Part shown: piece by piece, positions 1 through 7,767 of the stretch
Layout: each line of letters starts with the position of its first letter
How positions within the stretch are numbered: the first letter of the stretch is position 1
DNA from: Bacteroidetes bacterium HGW-Bacteroidetes-7
GTDB taxonomy: Bacteria > Bacteroidota > Bacteroidia > Bacteroidales > UBA932
Length of the DNA stretch: 44,915 nt
Direction of reading: 5' to 3'
Assembly (NCBI GenBank): GCA_002842465.1
Contig: PHDA01000021.1
Span: 1-44,915, forward strand
Translations under genes and position numbers: made by a program
The notes under the pieces: model-generated
The model's database searches: none
Seen by the model: the letters and a program-made list of their open reading frames with translations, nothing else
Told to the model about the DNA's origin: nothing

Positions 1-336
1 CTTAAAGCAAACCCGGGAGATTGTACTGTTACAATTTGCCATAGCAGGACTAAAAATTTAAAAGAGTACACATTAAAGGCTGATATCATAATTGCAGCAT
101 TGGGTGTGCCGGGGTTTCTTAAGGGAGATATGGTTAAAGAGGGCGCTGTTGTAATTGACGTGGGTATAACAAGAGTAGAAGCCGATACTAAGACCGGCTT
201 CAGACTCGCGGGAGATGTCCTCTTTGACGAAGTTGCTCCCAAGTGCTCATATATTACCCCGGTTCCGGGTGGTGTGGGGCCGATGACAATTATCTCTCTG
301 TTAAAAAATACTTTAAAAGCTTCGTTGATTAAATAA
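1..336 (+). CDS. folD: FolD, C-terminal part (gene truncated by window start)
   Basis: This is the last 111 residues of the bifunctional 5,10-methylenetetrahydrofolate dehydrogenase / methenyltetrahydrofolate cyclohydrolase, a cytosolic enzyme of one-carbon metabolism that uses NADP. The reading frame is open from base 1, so the start lies upstream of the window. The visible part is the NADP-binding domain: CHSRTKNL, then [26 protein letters not shown] and the family signature [11 protein letters not shown] near the end. The stop codon (334-336) directly abuts the stop of the convergent receptor gene, leaving no space for a separate terminator. Identification is firm from the signature; the catalytic lysine lies in the missing N-terminal part. 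Confidence 0.95.
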   Translation, partial: LKANPGDCTVTICHSRTKNLKEYTLKADIIIAALGVPGFLKGDMVKEGAVVIDVGITRVEADTKTGFRLAGDVLFDEVAPKCSYITPVPGGVGPMTIISLLKNTLKASLIK

Positions 337-2763
337 TCAGTTTCCGGTGCTAACCCTGGAAGTTTCATCTACATTTCCAACCTTTCTCTGTTTGGTTGCT
401 TTGCCCTGTCCGAATCTGTAGCTGAAAGTTAATGTTGCTCTCTGGCTTCTGTATTTTGATTCAAACTGATAGTTTTTGAAAACTTCGTCCTGAAGTGAGA
501 CTCTGTTAACATTTGTGCCAAAAATATCTGATATCAGAAGTGCAAGGGTTCCTTTGTTGTTAAACAACCCCTTTTTTACCCCAAGGGAAAACTCGTACCT
601 TGGTTTTATATCGAAGTAGCCATAAGGTATTCCTGTCGAAAAGAAGCCTGTAAATTCAATTTTTGTCTCTTTTGGCAGAAGAAAAGTGCTGTTGAAATTA
701 CCTTGTGCAAAAATTTTGGATTTTGAGTACTCTTCAAAACTAGTAGTTACATTGGCTAAATATATATTACCATTAAGCATAAACCATTTACTAACTGGTA
801 ATTCAGTTATTGCTGCATTTATTCCGGTCATGTTAAGTTCACCAAAGTTATCCCAAGTCATTAGTTTTTCTCCTGTCTGGGTGTCTAAGCTTGGTGTTTG
901 AATGATAGCTTTATTTATAAGTTGACTGTTTAAACCAAAGTTTAAATGCTTACCTAACCCCAGAGTAAGTGACATCTGATGCCCGTATTGAGGTTCGATG
1001 TTTGGATTACCTAGTGCTGATGTGTTTACGTCAATATAAAATCTTTGCGGGTTCAGTTGTTCAAAATTAGGCCTCTGAATTCTTAATGTGTAGGAAAGTC
1101 CAAGTCTTATTTTTTGATTTGGGTTGTATCCTACAAAAAGAGTAGGGAAGAGGTCCAGATAGCTTTTTGTTGTTACTGTATCTGCTGTAATCCACTCTCC
1201 TTTTGCATGAGTCCACTCTGCACGGAGACCCCCTTTGACAGTGAATTTAGGGCTGAATTGATTTGCTATACTAATGTATGCAGCACTGATATTCTCAGTA
1301 TAGTAGAAAATGGTGCTCTGATCTGTGTTTGGCAGCCATACAGGTCCGCTTTTCTCTTCTCTAAGCAGATTGTTATCTGTTGTGCTCATTGCCCATTTTA
1401 ACCCGGCTTCTAACTTCCCGCTCTTTTTAATATTTTGCTCGTAGTCAGCTTTAACCGAGCGGATATTGATGAACTGGCTTGAGTTTATCCTGAAACTGAA
1501 AGGATCTTTTAACTCCTCTCCTGAATTGTCTAAGTATCTGTTTTGTTGATTGCTGTTGTTACCAAGATCGTAGTAGAAGTAATCTGTGTTTAGTGTTATC
1601 TCCTGACCCTCCCTAAAGATTCTGGTATAGTTCAGATTTGCTGATAAACCATTGAACCCGAATCTGTTTTTAATATCTGCATATGAGTCTTCAATCAGAT
1701 TACCGTTGCGGTACAACTTACTTGTAGCTGAATAAAGGGTTGAGTCATTCGTTTCGCGCAGGTTTGCTCCTACAACAAATCCGAAAATATTCTTTTTATT
1801 GGCAAAGAAGTCGTTTGATATTTTAAAACTGTGACCATCAGTTGTTCTGTTCAGGTAAGTATCACTTTCAGCTGTATTTCCTCCTCCCATATCAGTTGTC
1901 GTAACAAAAGTGTTAAAGCCCTCGTTATATCTTGGACTGTATGAGAAAGAGGTACTATTTTTTTCGGACCTGTAATTCAGTACCAAAGATCCGTCTGCTG
2001 ACTGATAATAATGCTTGTATGGTGATCCTGAATATCCTATCCTTGCTGAACCATTAATCCCTTTTACAAAATTCTTTTTGGTTTTAATATTAATAATACC
2101 GCCTGAACCAGCTGCATCATACCTTGAAGAGGGGTGAGCTATTATCTCAATTTTATCTATTGTTGAGCCATCCGTTCCACTTAATAATGCTTCAAGGTCC
2201 GCTCCGCTGAAGTTAGATGGTCTTCCGTCAATCCAAACCTGAACTGCAGATCCGTTAAGAAGTATATTTCCGGAAGGATCAACGCTTACACCCGGAGCCT
2301 TCTTAAGTATATCCAGTGCATTGCTGCCCTGAGTTGATACTGCTTCTGCAACGTTCATGACGATTTTGTCAAGCTTCTGCTCAATAACAGGTATTCTGGC
2401 TGTTACAACAGCAGAACCAAGGGAGGTTGCTATCCCTTTTAGTGGAATAATTCCAAGATCAACTGTTGTTAACTGATCTTTAAGGTTAAGACTAATGGTG
2501 GTATCCCTGAATCCAATAAAAGAGACTTTCACTTTATATTCTCCGGATAATTCAGTATTGCTGAGCTTAAAAGTCCCATCATCAGCGGTTGTAGTTCCGG
2601 TAATAATCTTATTATCGTTTGTGTGAATAACAATAGTAGCAAATGGAAGAGCTTTCCCGTTCTCCATTTCTGTTACCTTTCCTTGTATTGTTAAATTATT
2701 TTTGGCCGAAGCGACCGATACAGTTGTGATTAATAAAATCAGCGAAATAAATTTGTTAAACAT
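337..2763 (-). CDS. TonB-dependent-receptor-like outer membrane beta-barrel protein (paralogue 1)
   Basis: An 808-residue outer-membrane protein. Residues 1-20 are a Sec signal peptide ending in SVASA. Residues about 24-110 form a carboxypeptidase-regulatory-like beta-sandwich. A plug-like domain follows (about 118-230), with the conserved motif VQVWIDGRPS at 174-183 and the stretch GSGGIINIKT. The rest is a large beta-barrel of the outer-membrane-barrel family 3 type. I chose the ATG at 2763 because it begins the signal peptide; the in-frame ATG at 2811 would fall at the expected start site of the ECF-type promoter at 2816-2845. The protein is closely similar throughout to the next gene upstream, so this is a tandem duplication. 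No SusD partner is present. The ligand is unknown; such proteins take up or sense substrates across the outer membrane. Confidence 0.9.
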   Translation of the reverse strand: MFNKFISLILLITTVSVASAKNNLTIQGKVTEMENGKALPFATIVIHTNDNKIITGTTTADDGTFKLSNTELSGEYKVKVSFIGFRDTTISLNLKDQLTTVDLGIIPLKGIATSLGSAVVTARIPVIEQKLDKIVMNVAEAVSTQGSNALDILKKAPGVSVDPSGNILLNGSAVQVWIDGRPSNFSGADLEALLSGTDGSTIDKIEIIAHPSSRYDAAGSGGIINIKTKKNFVKGINGSARIGYSGSPYKHYYQSADGSLVLNYRSEKNSTSFSYSPRYNEGFNTFVTTTDMGGGNTAESDTYLNRTTDGHSFKISNDFFANKKNIFGFVVGANLRETNDSTLYSATSKLYRNGNLIEDSYADIKNRFGFNGLSANLNYTRIFREGQEITLNTDYFYYDLGNNSNQQNRYLDNSGEELKDPFSFRINSSQFINIRSVKADYEQNIKKSGKLEAGLKWAMSTTDNNLLREEKSGPVWLPNTDQSTIFYYTENISAAYISIANQFSPKFTVKGGLRAEWTHAKGEWITADTVTTKSYLDLFPTLFVGYNPNQKIRLGLSYTLRIQRPNFEQLNPQRFYIDVNTSALGNPNIEPQYGHQMSLTLGLGKHLNFGLNSQLINKAIIQTPSLDTQTGEKLMTWDNFGELNMTGINAAITELPVSKWFMLNGNIYLANVTTSFEEYSKSKIFAQGNFNSTFLLPKETKIEFTGFFSTGIPYGYFDIKPRYEFSLGVKKGLFNNKGTLALLISDIFGTNVNRVSLQDEVFKNYQFESKYRSQRATLTFSYRFGQGKATKQRKVGNVDETSRVSTGN

Positions 2764-2815
2764 AGTAGTATGAAAAAATTGGTAGTTTGTATTGCATAAT
2801 ATTCTTTTCACACAA

Positions 2816-2845
2816 TTAGACGAAAGAGTTGCACGATTAGTTGCA
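2816..2845 (-). promoter_or_regulatory. Candidate ECF-sigma promoter of receptor 1
   Basis: Read on the minus strand this is TGCAAC, 17 bases, then CGTCTAA. AAC at -35 and CGTC at -10 with 16-17 bases between is the general form of promoters read by extracytoplasmic-function sigma factors. There is no TAnnTTTG box nearby. The same arrangement precedes the neighbouring paralogue. A second TGCAAC (2828-2833) lies inside the spacer. The expected leader to the ATG at 2763 is about 45 bases. Confidence 0.6.
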
Positions 2846-2884
2846 GAATTTTCATTTTTTTTTGCTTTTTTATTTAAAAATTTG

Positions 2885-2920
2885 AAAAAAGCCCTCCAAA
2901 TAACACATTTGAAGGGCTTT
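2885..2920 (-). terminator. Rho-independent terminator of receptor 2
   Basis: On the minus strand a 14-bp stem (arms 2907-2920 and 2888-2901, one G-T pair) closes a 5-base loop and runs into six T residues. It sits about 54 bases after the stop codon of the receptor gene at 2974-5403. It separates that transcript from the next receptor, which has its own promoter. Confidence 0.9.
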
Positions 2921-2973
2921 ACAGCAAACTACAATATTTTATTAGCTTAATACTTACTCAATAATTCAAAAAA

Positions 2974-5403
2974 TTAATTTGATAATCCTACTCTCGATCC
3001 CTCTTCAAGTTCGCCAACTTTTCTCTTTTTTATTGCTTTTGCCTGACCGAAACGTAAGCTGAATGTAACAGTAACTCTCTGGCTTTTGTAATTATTTTGA
3101 AGGGTATACTCTTCAATAGATCCATCATCCAGCCTTATCCTTGTGTTTTGCGTATTAAGGATGTCGTTAACCATTAGTGAAATTGTGCCCTTGTTTTGCA
3201 TTACCCCTTTCTTTACGCCAAGACTCAATTCTCCGGATGGTTTAACTGTGAAGTAACCGTATGGCAGACCTGACTGGAATGTACCAATCATTTCTACTTT
3301 GTAGTTTTTTGGAAGAATAAATGTGGTGTTGATATAGGCTTGAGAAAACAGAGACTCACTTTTGTAATCACCCGAACTGTTTGAAAGTGACGCTAGAAAA
3401 ACATTTGCGTTGAGGTTAAGCCACTTGGTAACGGGGTACTCGGTTACAGAGAATGAGGCTCCCATAAAATTCTGCTTCCCAAAATTTTCCCAAACAATAA
3501 GTTTTTCTCCTGTCTGGCTGTTAAAATATGGACTTTGAATAATTGCATTATCTGTGAACTGCCCGTTTAGAGCTATACTAAAGTGTTGTTTAATGCCCAA
3601 TGATAGAGAAATCTGGTTACTGTATTGTGGGTCCAGATCAGGGTTTCCCTCAATTGCATTACTGGCATCTATGTACATTCTGAATGGATTCAGTTGCCTG
3701 AAATTTGGTCTTCTTACTCTCAGAGTATATGAAAGTCCGAATCTTAGGTTTTTATTCGGATTATAGCCCAAAAACAGGGTAGGGAAGAGGTTTACATAGC
3801 TCTTTGAAGAGACTGTGTCTGCACTAATCCACTCCCCTTTGGCTTCAGTCATCTCAGCCCTCAATCCGGCTTTTGCACTTATTTTTTCGTTAATCTGCCT
3901 TGCCGCTGAGATATAGGCTGCGCTAATATCCTCGTTGTACATAAAGAGCGAGCTTAGTTGGTTGTTTTTAACCCATGATCCTGATATAAAATCTTCTCTT
4001 AGAAGGTTGTTGTCAGTTATACTTCTTGCCCATTTTAATCCGGTTTCAACTTTGTATTTTTTGAACATAATTTGTTCATAATCTACCTTAAACGATAATA
4101 TGTTAATATACTGCAGAGAGTTACTTCTAAAAATATCAGGTGTTCTTGTAACGGTTCCGTTTATGTCATAGAATTGATTCTCTTGATTTGAACTTTTAGT
4201 AATATCGTAATACCCGTAATCTGCATTTAAAGTTAATTCTTGTCCCTCTTTGAAAATTCTGGTGTAGTTCAGGTTGGTATTTATATAATCAAATTCGTCG
4301 TTACCATCAATATCAGAAACTGTCTTCTCTAGCAGGACTCCATCTCTTTTTAGTAAACTGCCGGATTTTTCCCCAAGGTATAAATTACCATCACTAATCA
4401 TTCCGGTCACTATGAATCCAAAAATATTTTTTTTATTGGCAAAGTAGTCATTTGATATTCTCAATGTCTGACCAGTGTTGTCAAATCTTAAATCACTTAT
4501 ACCATCAAGTGTTACTCCTGATCCCATGTTGGTAAAAGTTGACATTCTTTCAAAACCTTGATTATATCTTGGACTGTATGAGATTGAGGTGTTGGTCTTT
4601 TCGCCTCTGTAGTTGAGATTTAAAGTACCATCTGTTCCATGAAATATTTTGTCGTTTTCGGCAATATTATATGAAGCTCTAACCGAACCGCTGAGGCCTT
4701 TTGCAAAATTCTTTTTGGTTTTGATATTTATAATTCCACCTGAACCTGCTGCATCATATTTTGACGAAGGATGTGCGATAATCTCAATTTTATCAATATT
4801 AGAACCATCAGTGCCACTGAGCAGAGCCTCAAGCTCCTGTCCCGAAAGATTAGAAGGTCTTCCGTCAATCCATACTTGAACGGCCGCGCCGTTAAGAAGA
4901 ATGTTTCCTGAAGGATCTATGCTTACTCCCGGTGCTTTTTTTAATATATCAAGCGCGTTACTGCCTTGTGTTGATACAGCTTCAGAGACATTCATTACGA
5001 TTTTGTCCAGCTTTTGTTCGATTACGGGAACCTTTGCTGTAACCACTGCTGACTTAAGGGCAACGGCATCTGGAGCAAGTGCTAAGATACCCAAATCTAA
5101 GGAACTGCTATTCTCTTCAATTTTAACAGTTAAAGTTGTATCCTTGAATCCTATGAATGATACTTTAACTTTACATTCACCAATATTTAGATTGTTAATC
5201 CTGAATGTTCCATCATCTGATGATGTTGTGCCGCCTATAACCTTTTCGGTTAAATCGTGAAGACTAATTGTTGCATAAGGAAGAGCTTTTCCGTTCTCTT
5301 TCTCGATAACCTTTCCGGATATTACTCCGTTATTTTTTGCAGCAAACATGCTGCATGATAAAAAAAGTGTTAATAAAAGTAAAGTGATTGATTTGTTATA
5401 CAT
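2974..5403 (-). CDS. TonB-dependent-receptor-like outer membrane beta-barrel protein (paralogue 2)
   Basis: An 809-residue paralogue of the receptor at 337-2763 with the same order: signal peptide (residues 1-21, ending SMFAA), carboxypeptidase-regulatory-like domain, plug-like domain with VQVWIDGRPS and GSGGIINIKT, and a large outer-membrane barrel. The plug region is nearly identical between the two copies, while barrel strands and loops differ, as expected if ligand-facing loops have diverged. The start at 5403 is chosen because it begins the signal peptide and lies downstream of the ECF-type promoter at 5455-5484; the longer reading frame adds 12 residues unlike a leader. The gene ends in a strong terminator and so is a separate unit. 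The substrate is not predictable from sequence. Confidence 0.9.
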   Translation of the reverse strand: MYNKSITLLLLTLFLSCSMFAAKNNGVISGKVIEKENGKALPYATISLHDLTEKVIGGTTSSDDGTFRINNLNIGECKVKVSFIGFKDTTLTVKIEENSSSLDLGILALAPDAVALKSAVVTAKVPVIEQKLDKIVMNVSEAVSTQGSNALDILKKAPGVSIDPSGNILLNGAAVQVWIDGRPSNLSGQELEALLSGTDGSNIDKIEIIAHPSSKYDAAGSGGIINIKTKKNFAKGLSGSVRASYNIAENDKIFHGTDGTLNLNYRGEKTNTSISYSPRYNQGFERMSTFTNMGSGVTLDGISDLRFDNTGQTLRISNDYFANKKNIFGFIVTGMISDGNLYLGEKSGSLLKRDGVLLEKTVSDIDGNDEFDYINTNLNYTRIFKEGQELTLNADYGYYDITKSSNQENQFYDINGTVTRTPDIFRSNSLQYINILSFKVDYEQIMFKKYKVETGLKWARSITDNNLLREDFISGSWVKNNQLSSLFMYNEDISAAYISAARQINEKISAKAGLRAEMTEAKGEWISADTVSSKSYVNLFPTLFLGYNPNKNLRFGLSYTLRVRRPNFRQLNPFRMYIDASNAIEGNPDLDPQYSNQISLSLGIKQHFSIALNGQFTDNAIIQSPYFNSQTGEKLIVWENFGKQNFMGASFSVTEYPVTKWLNLNANVFLASLSNSSGDYKSESLFSQAYINTTFILPKNYKVEMIGTFQSGLPYGYFTVKPSGELSLGVKKGVMQNKGTISLMVNDILNTQNTRIRLDDGSIEEYTLQNNYKSQRVTVTFSLRFGQAKAIKKRKVGELEEGSRVGLSN

Positions 5404-5454
5404 GGTAGTTTTTGTTTTAAGGTACATTGTATTGCACACTATTCACTATACACC

Positions 5455-5484
5455 TTAAGACGATTGTTACCAGTAATTGTTACA
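5455..5484 (-). promoter_or_regulatory. Candidate ECF-sigma promoter of receptor 2
   Basis: On the minus strand this reads TGTAAC, 16 bases, then CGTCTTAA, the ECF form. As in front of the other receptor, a second copy of the -35-like motif (GGTAAC) lies in the spacer. The leader to the ATG at 5403 would be about 50 bases. The two upstream regions also share GCAATACAA between promoter and start codon, as expected after gene duplication. Confidence 0.6.
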
Positions 5485-5592
5485 TAAAAATTTCAAAAAT
5501 TATAATTGAGTTGTGTCTTGAATGACCTGTGATTTTTTTAAATAATTAAAGGGATTTTCTCATTTAGAATAAAGTTAATCTCCTCTTGTAAA

Positions 5593-5934
5593 TTAGCAAT
5601 TGAATACATCTGATGGCTGAATTCCAAGTAAAGACATCTTTTTGATTATCAGAGGAAGTTCCTCTTTCAGAAATTGATCTCGCTGTATCTTAACAATTTT
5701 ACTCTTAGCGTCGTTTTCTACAAAGAATCCGACTCCTCTTTTATTACTTATTATGTTTAGATTTTCAAGATGTTCGTAGGTTCTCATTATTGTGTTGGGA
5801 TTAACTCCCAGGTTGCTTCCCAGCTCCCTGACCGATGGAATTCTTTCGTCCGCCGGCCACTCTTCCGTAAGTATCTTTTCACAGATATTATCGGAGATCT
5901 GGAGATATATTGGTTTATGTTCGTTAAAATCCAT
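5593..5934 (-). CDS. GntR-family regulator, YtrA type
   Basis: A 113-residue transcription factor. Residues about 8-75 form a winged helix with the GntR pattern IPSVRELGSNLGVNPNTIMRTYEHLE and a wing ending RGVGFFV. Only about 35 residues follow, too short for a large ligand domain, which is typical of the YtrA subfamily. It is the last gene of a three-gene minus-strand operon: ABC ATPase (6758-7585), membrane protein (5940-6746), then this gene, with gaps of 11 and 5 bases. YtrA-type regulators usually repress the ABC-transporter operon they belong to, so autorepression is the likely role; the palindrome at 7625-7632 is a candidate operator. The inducing signal is unknown. Confidence 0.9.
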   Translation of the reverse strand: MDFNEHKPIYLQISDNICEKILTEEWPADERIPSVRELGSNLGVNPNTIMRTYEHLENLNIISNKRGVGFFVENDAKSKIVKIQRDQFLKEELPLIIKKMSLLGIQPSDVFNC

Positions 5935-5939
5935 AATTG

Positions 5940-6746
5940 CTAGTATTGTATTGTTTTCATTCTGTAGTATGCGCCTGTTAGTGCACCTACAGGGAATCCA
6001 ACGTTGTAAAGAACTGCAAGAGCTGCTATTGTTACTTTGATAGCAGGGTAGCCTTCAAAAACCTCATTCCTGTATAATTCTGTAAGACTATTGACAGTAA
6101 GTTTAATCTGTAGCTGTAATCCCTGTATTTCTGTTATCTGATCTTTGAAAACATAAAGGAACAAGAATGCGACAATTAATATGAAAACTATATAAGTTCC
6201 TGCAATTGACAGAAAAGTTTTTACCACTTTGTTACCTCTGAAAAGAAGGTTCCCAAGAAGGCAAAACAGAGGCAGAATTGATAAGTCGGCAAACGAAGTT
6301 GAGCTGGAGTTCAAGAATGAGGTATCGCTAAAAATAAAGCCCTTGAAGACAGATGGATTAATGAGGGCAATAGCGGTATCAGTCATCATAACCATGGCAA
6401 AAACTAAAAGTGGCATTGCAACCAGTGATATAATTACCATTGATAGAAATTTTTCTTGAACAGAGGCGGGCAATGATATGTAATCGATCCCTTTCTTATG
6501 GTGGTTAAAGCCTTTGTACATGTTAAACGGAGCCATAACAGCAGTGAAATATGTTACCAAAAAGAGATATACAGCTCTTCCATACGATGATACCTGAGGA
6601 TCCGTTTTAAAGATTATGTATGTCAGCCAAAAACCCACCAAGCTAATTGACAGAATTACAGCTATTTTAAGCATTATGGGTAATCTCTCAGAAAGTTCCT
6701 TTTTTAGAAGCTTTCCAAATCTGTTTATGTTAAATATATCTTTCAT
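5940..6746 (-). CDS. Six-TM membrane protein, probable ABC transporter permease
   Basis: A 268-residue integral membrane protein with about six hydrophobic segments (near residues 25-45, 60-78, 100-122, 155-170, 180-203 and 240-258). It has no signal peptide and starts with a basic cytoplasmic stretch. I recognise no specific motif. Its place between an ABC ATPase and a YtrA-type regulator, with very short gaps, makes it the likely membrane partner of the ATPase, comparable to ABC-2 type permeases. The substrate cannot be told; related operons are often linked to cell-envelope stress or antimicrobial peptides, but nothing in this sequence shows that directly. Confidence 0.7.
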   Translation of the reverse strand: MKDIFNINRFGKLLKKELSERLPIMLKIAVILSISLVGFWLTYIIFKTDPQVSSYGRAVYLFLVTYFTAVMAPFNMYKGFNHHKKGIDYISLPASVQEKFLSMVIISLVAMPLLVFAMVMMTDTAIALINPSVFKGFIFSDTSFLNSSSTSFADLSILPLFCLLGNLLFRGNKVVKTFLSIAGTYIVFILIVAFLFLYVFKDQITEIQGLQLQIKLTVNSLTELYRNEVFEGYPAIKVTIAALAVLYNVGFPVGALTGAYYRMKTIQY

Positions 6747-6757
6747 TGTGTATCAAT

Positions 6758-7585
6758 TTAGCTGTTAAAAATATTGCGGATTACCTCTTTGTTACTTAAT
6801 GTGGCATTGAATAGAGCCTCAATGTTTACCCTGGACTCCTCTGCCTCGATATTCTTCTCTACATTAACATAACCTCCCGGCGAACTTTCACTCCAAAGAC
6901 AATCTTTTGAAGACTTAGTATTGAAACGGAAAACAAGCTTTTCTGAAATTCTGTCGATTGTCTCATTAAGAAGTACACCGTTACTGTCCAGAATAATTAT
7001 CGGATCAATAAGGTTTTCCAGATCTCTCACCTGATGTGTAGAGATAACAATACAACTTTGATCATTTGATGCTTGAGATATAACCTTTCTTAACTGAGCC
7101 TTAGATGGAATATCAAGTCCATTGCTAGGCTCATCCATAAGAATCAATTTTGTATTGGTTGAGAGCGCAAAGGCGATAAGAGCTTTTTTCTGCTGACCAA
7201 AAGAGAGTTTGGTGAACTTTGAATTTCCGTTTACGTCAAATTCAGTCATTAACATATGAAATTTATTTTCATCATAATTCGGATAGAACTCTCCTCTTAA
7301 TTTAGCGTACTTATTTACAACTATATCAGGAGCTGAAAAATCTTCCGGAATGAAAAACATCTGTTCAAAAAACATTGGATTTCTCTCAAATGGAGTGAAA
7401 CCCATTACTTCACATTTACCGGTCTTTAATTTCAGAAACCCACCGATAATTTTAAGCAATGTTGTCTTGCCGACACCATTTTGCCCAAGGAGACCATAGA
7501 TTTTTCCAGCCTCCAAATTAAGGTTTATATTACTAAAGACAGTATGTCTTGAATAACTAAAACTCAGATTTTCAATATTAATCAT
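6758..7585 (-). CDS. ABC transporter ATP-binding protein
   Basis: A 275-residue ATPase. Walker A is GQNGVGKTT (34-42), the signature is LSFGQ (127-131), Walker B is LILMDE (147-152), followed by a D-loop (SNGLD) and the switch histidine H184 in STHQ. The last 70 residues form a small C-terminal extension. The ATG at 7585 is used; the reading frame stays open to 7648, but that upstream part lies across the promoter at 7634-7664 and does not resemble the family. It is the first gene of the operon with the membrane protein and GntR regulator and would energise transport through the six-TM partner. The subgroup is the YtrB/CcmA-like exporter type. Confidence 0.92.
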   Translation of the reverse strand: MINIENLSFSYSRHTVFSNINLNLEAGKIYGLLGQNGVGKTTLLKIIGGFLKLKTGKCEVMGFTPFERNPMFFEQMFFIPEDFSAPDIVVNKYAKLRGEFYPNYDENKFHMLMTEFDVNGNSKFTKLSFGQQKKALIAFALSTNTKLILMDEPSNGLDIPSKAQLRKVISQASNDQSCIVISTHQVRDLENLIDPIIILDSNGVLLNETIDRISEKLVFRFNTKSSKDCLWSESSPGGYVNVEKNIEAEESRVNIEALFNATLSNKEVIRNIFNS

Positions 7586-7624
7586 AAAAATTGTTTTAAG
7601 TTCGTCTTGGTGTATTAGTGAAGT

Positions 7625-7632
7625 AGTGCACT
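7625..7632. promoter_or_regulatory. Candidate operator for the GntR regulator
   Basis: A perfect 8-bp palindrome, AGTGCACT, overlaps the expected transcription start of the ABC/GntR operon, two bases downstream of the -7 box. A further TAGTG lies at 7616-7620. A repressor bound here would block initiation. The assignment is inferred from position and symmetry only. Confidence 0.35.
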
Positions 7633-7633
7633 G

Positions 7634-7664
7634 CAAATGTAAGTACATTTATTTTATCTCCAAA
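7634..7664 (-). promoter_or_regulatory. Housekeeping promoter of the ABC/GntR operon
   Basis: On the minus strand TTTG (7664-7661) and TACATTTG (7641-7634) are separated by 19 bases, matching the Bacteroidota primary-sigma promoter (-33 TTTG, -7 TAnnTTTG). The start site would be near 7631 with a leader of about 45 bases to the ATG at 7585. Confidence 0.75.
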
Positions 7665-7697
7665 TTTATTTTAAATTTTTTTTAAAAATATTTTAAT

Positions 7698-7705
7698 TAT
7701 ATTTG
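7698..7705 (+). promoter_or_regulatory. -7 box of the M28 peptidase gene
   Basis: TATATTTG matches TAnnTTTG and would give a leader of about 60 bases to the ATG at 7768. The -33 region is only a T-rich run, so the call rests on the -7 box. Confidence 0.5.
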
Positions 7706-7767
7706 TAACCCATTGATATTGAGTTAGAAAATTTTCGCATTTTTTTTAATTAACTGATAATAAACCG

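Noticed and set aside
2764-2811. Longer start for receptor 1 (ATG at 2811)
   Set aside because: The extra residues precede a complete signal peptide and the codon lies at the predicted transcription start of the ECF-type promoter.
4901-5260. 119-codon open frame on the + strand inside receptor 2
   Set aside because: It lies wholly antisense to a conserved receptor domain, resembles no protein and has no promoter.
5404-5592. Small gene or RNA between receptor 2 and the GntR gene
   Set aside because: Apart from the receptor promoter the stretch is AT-rich with no hairpin, start or conserved frame that I can see.
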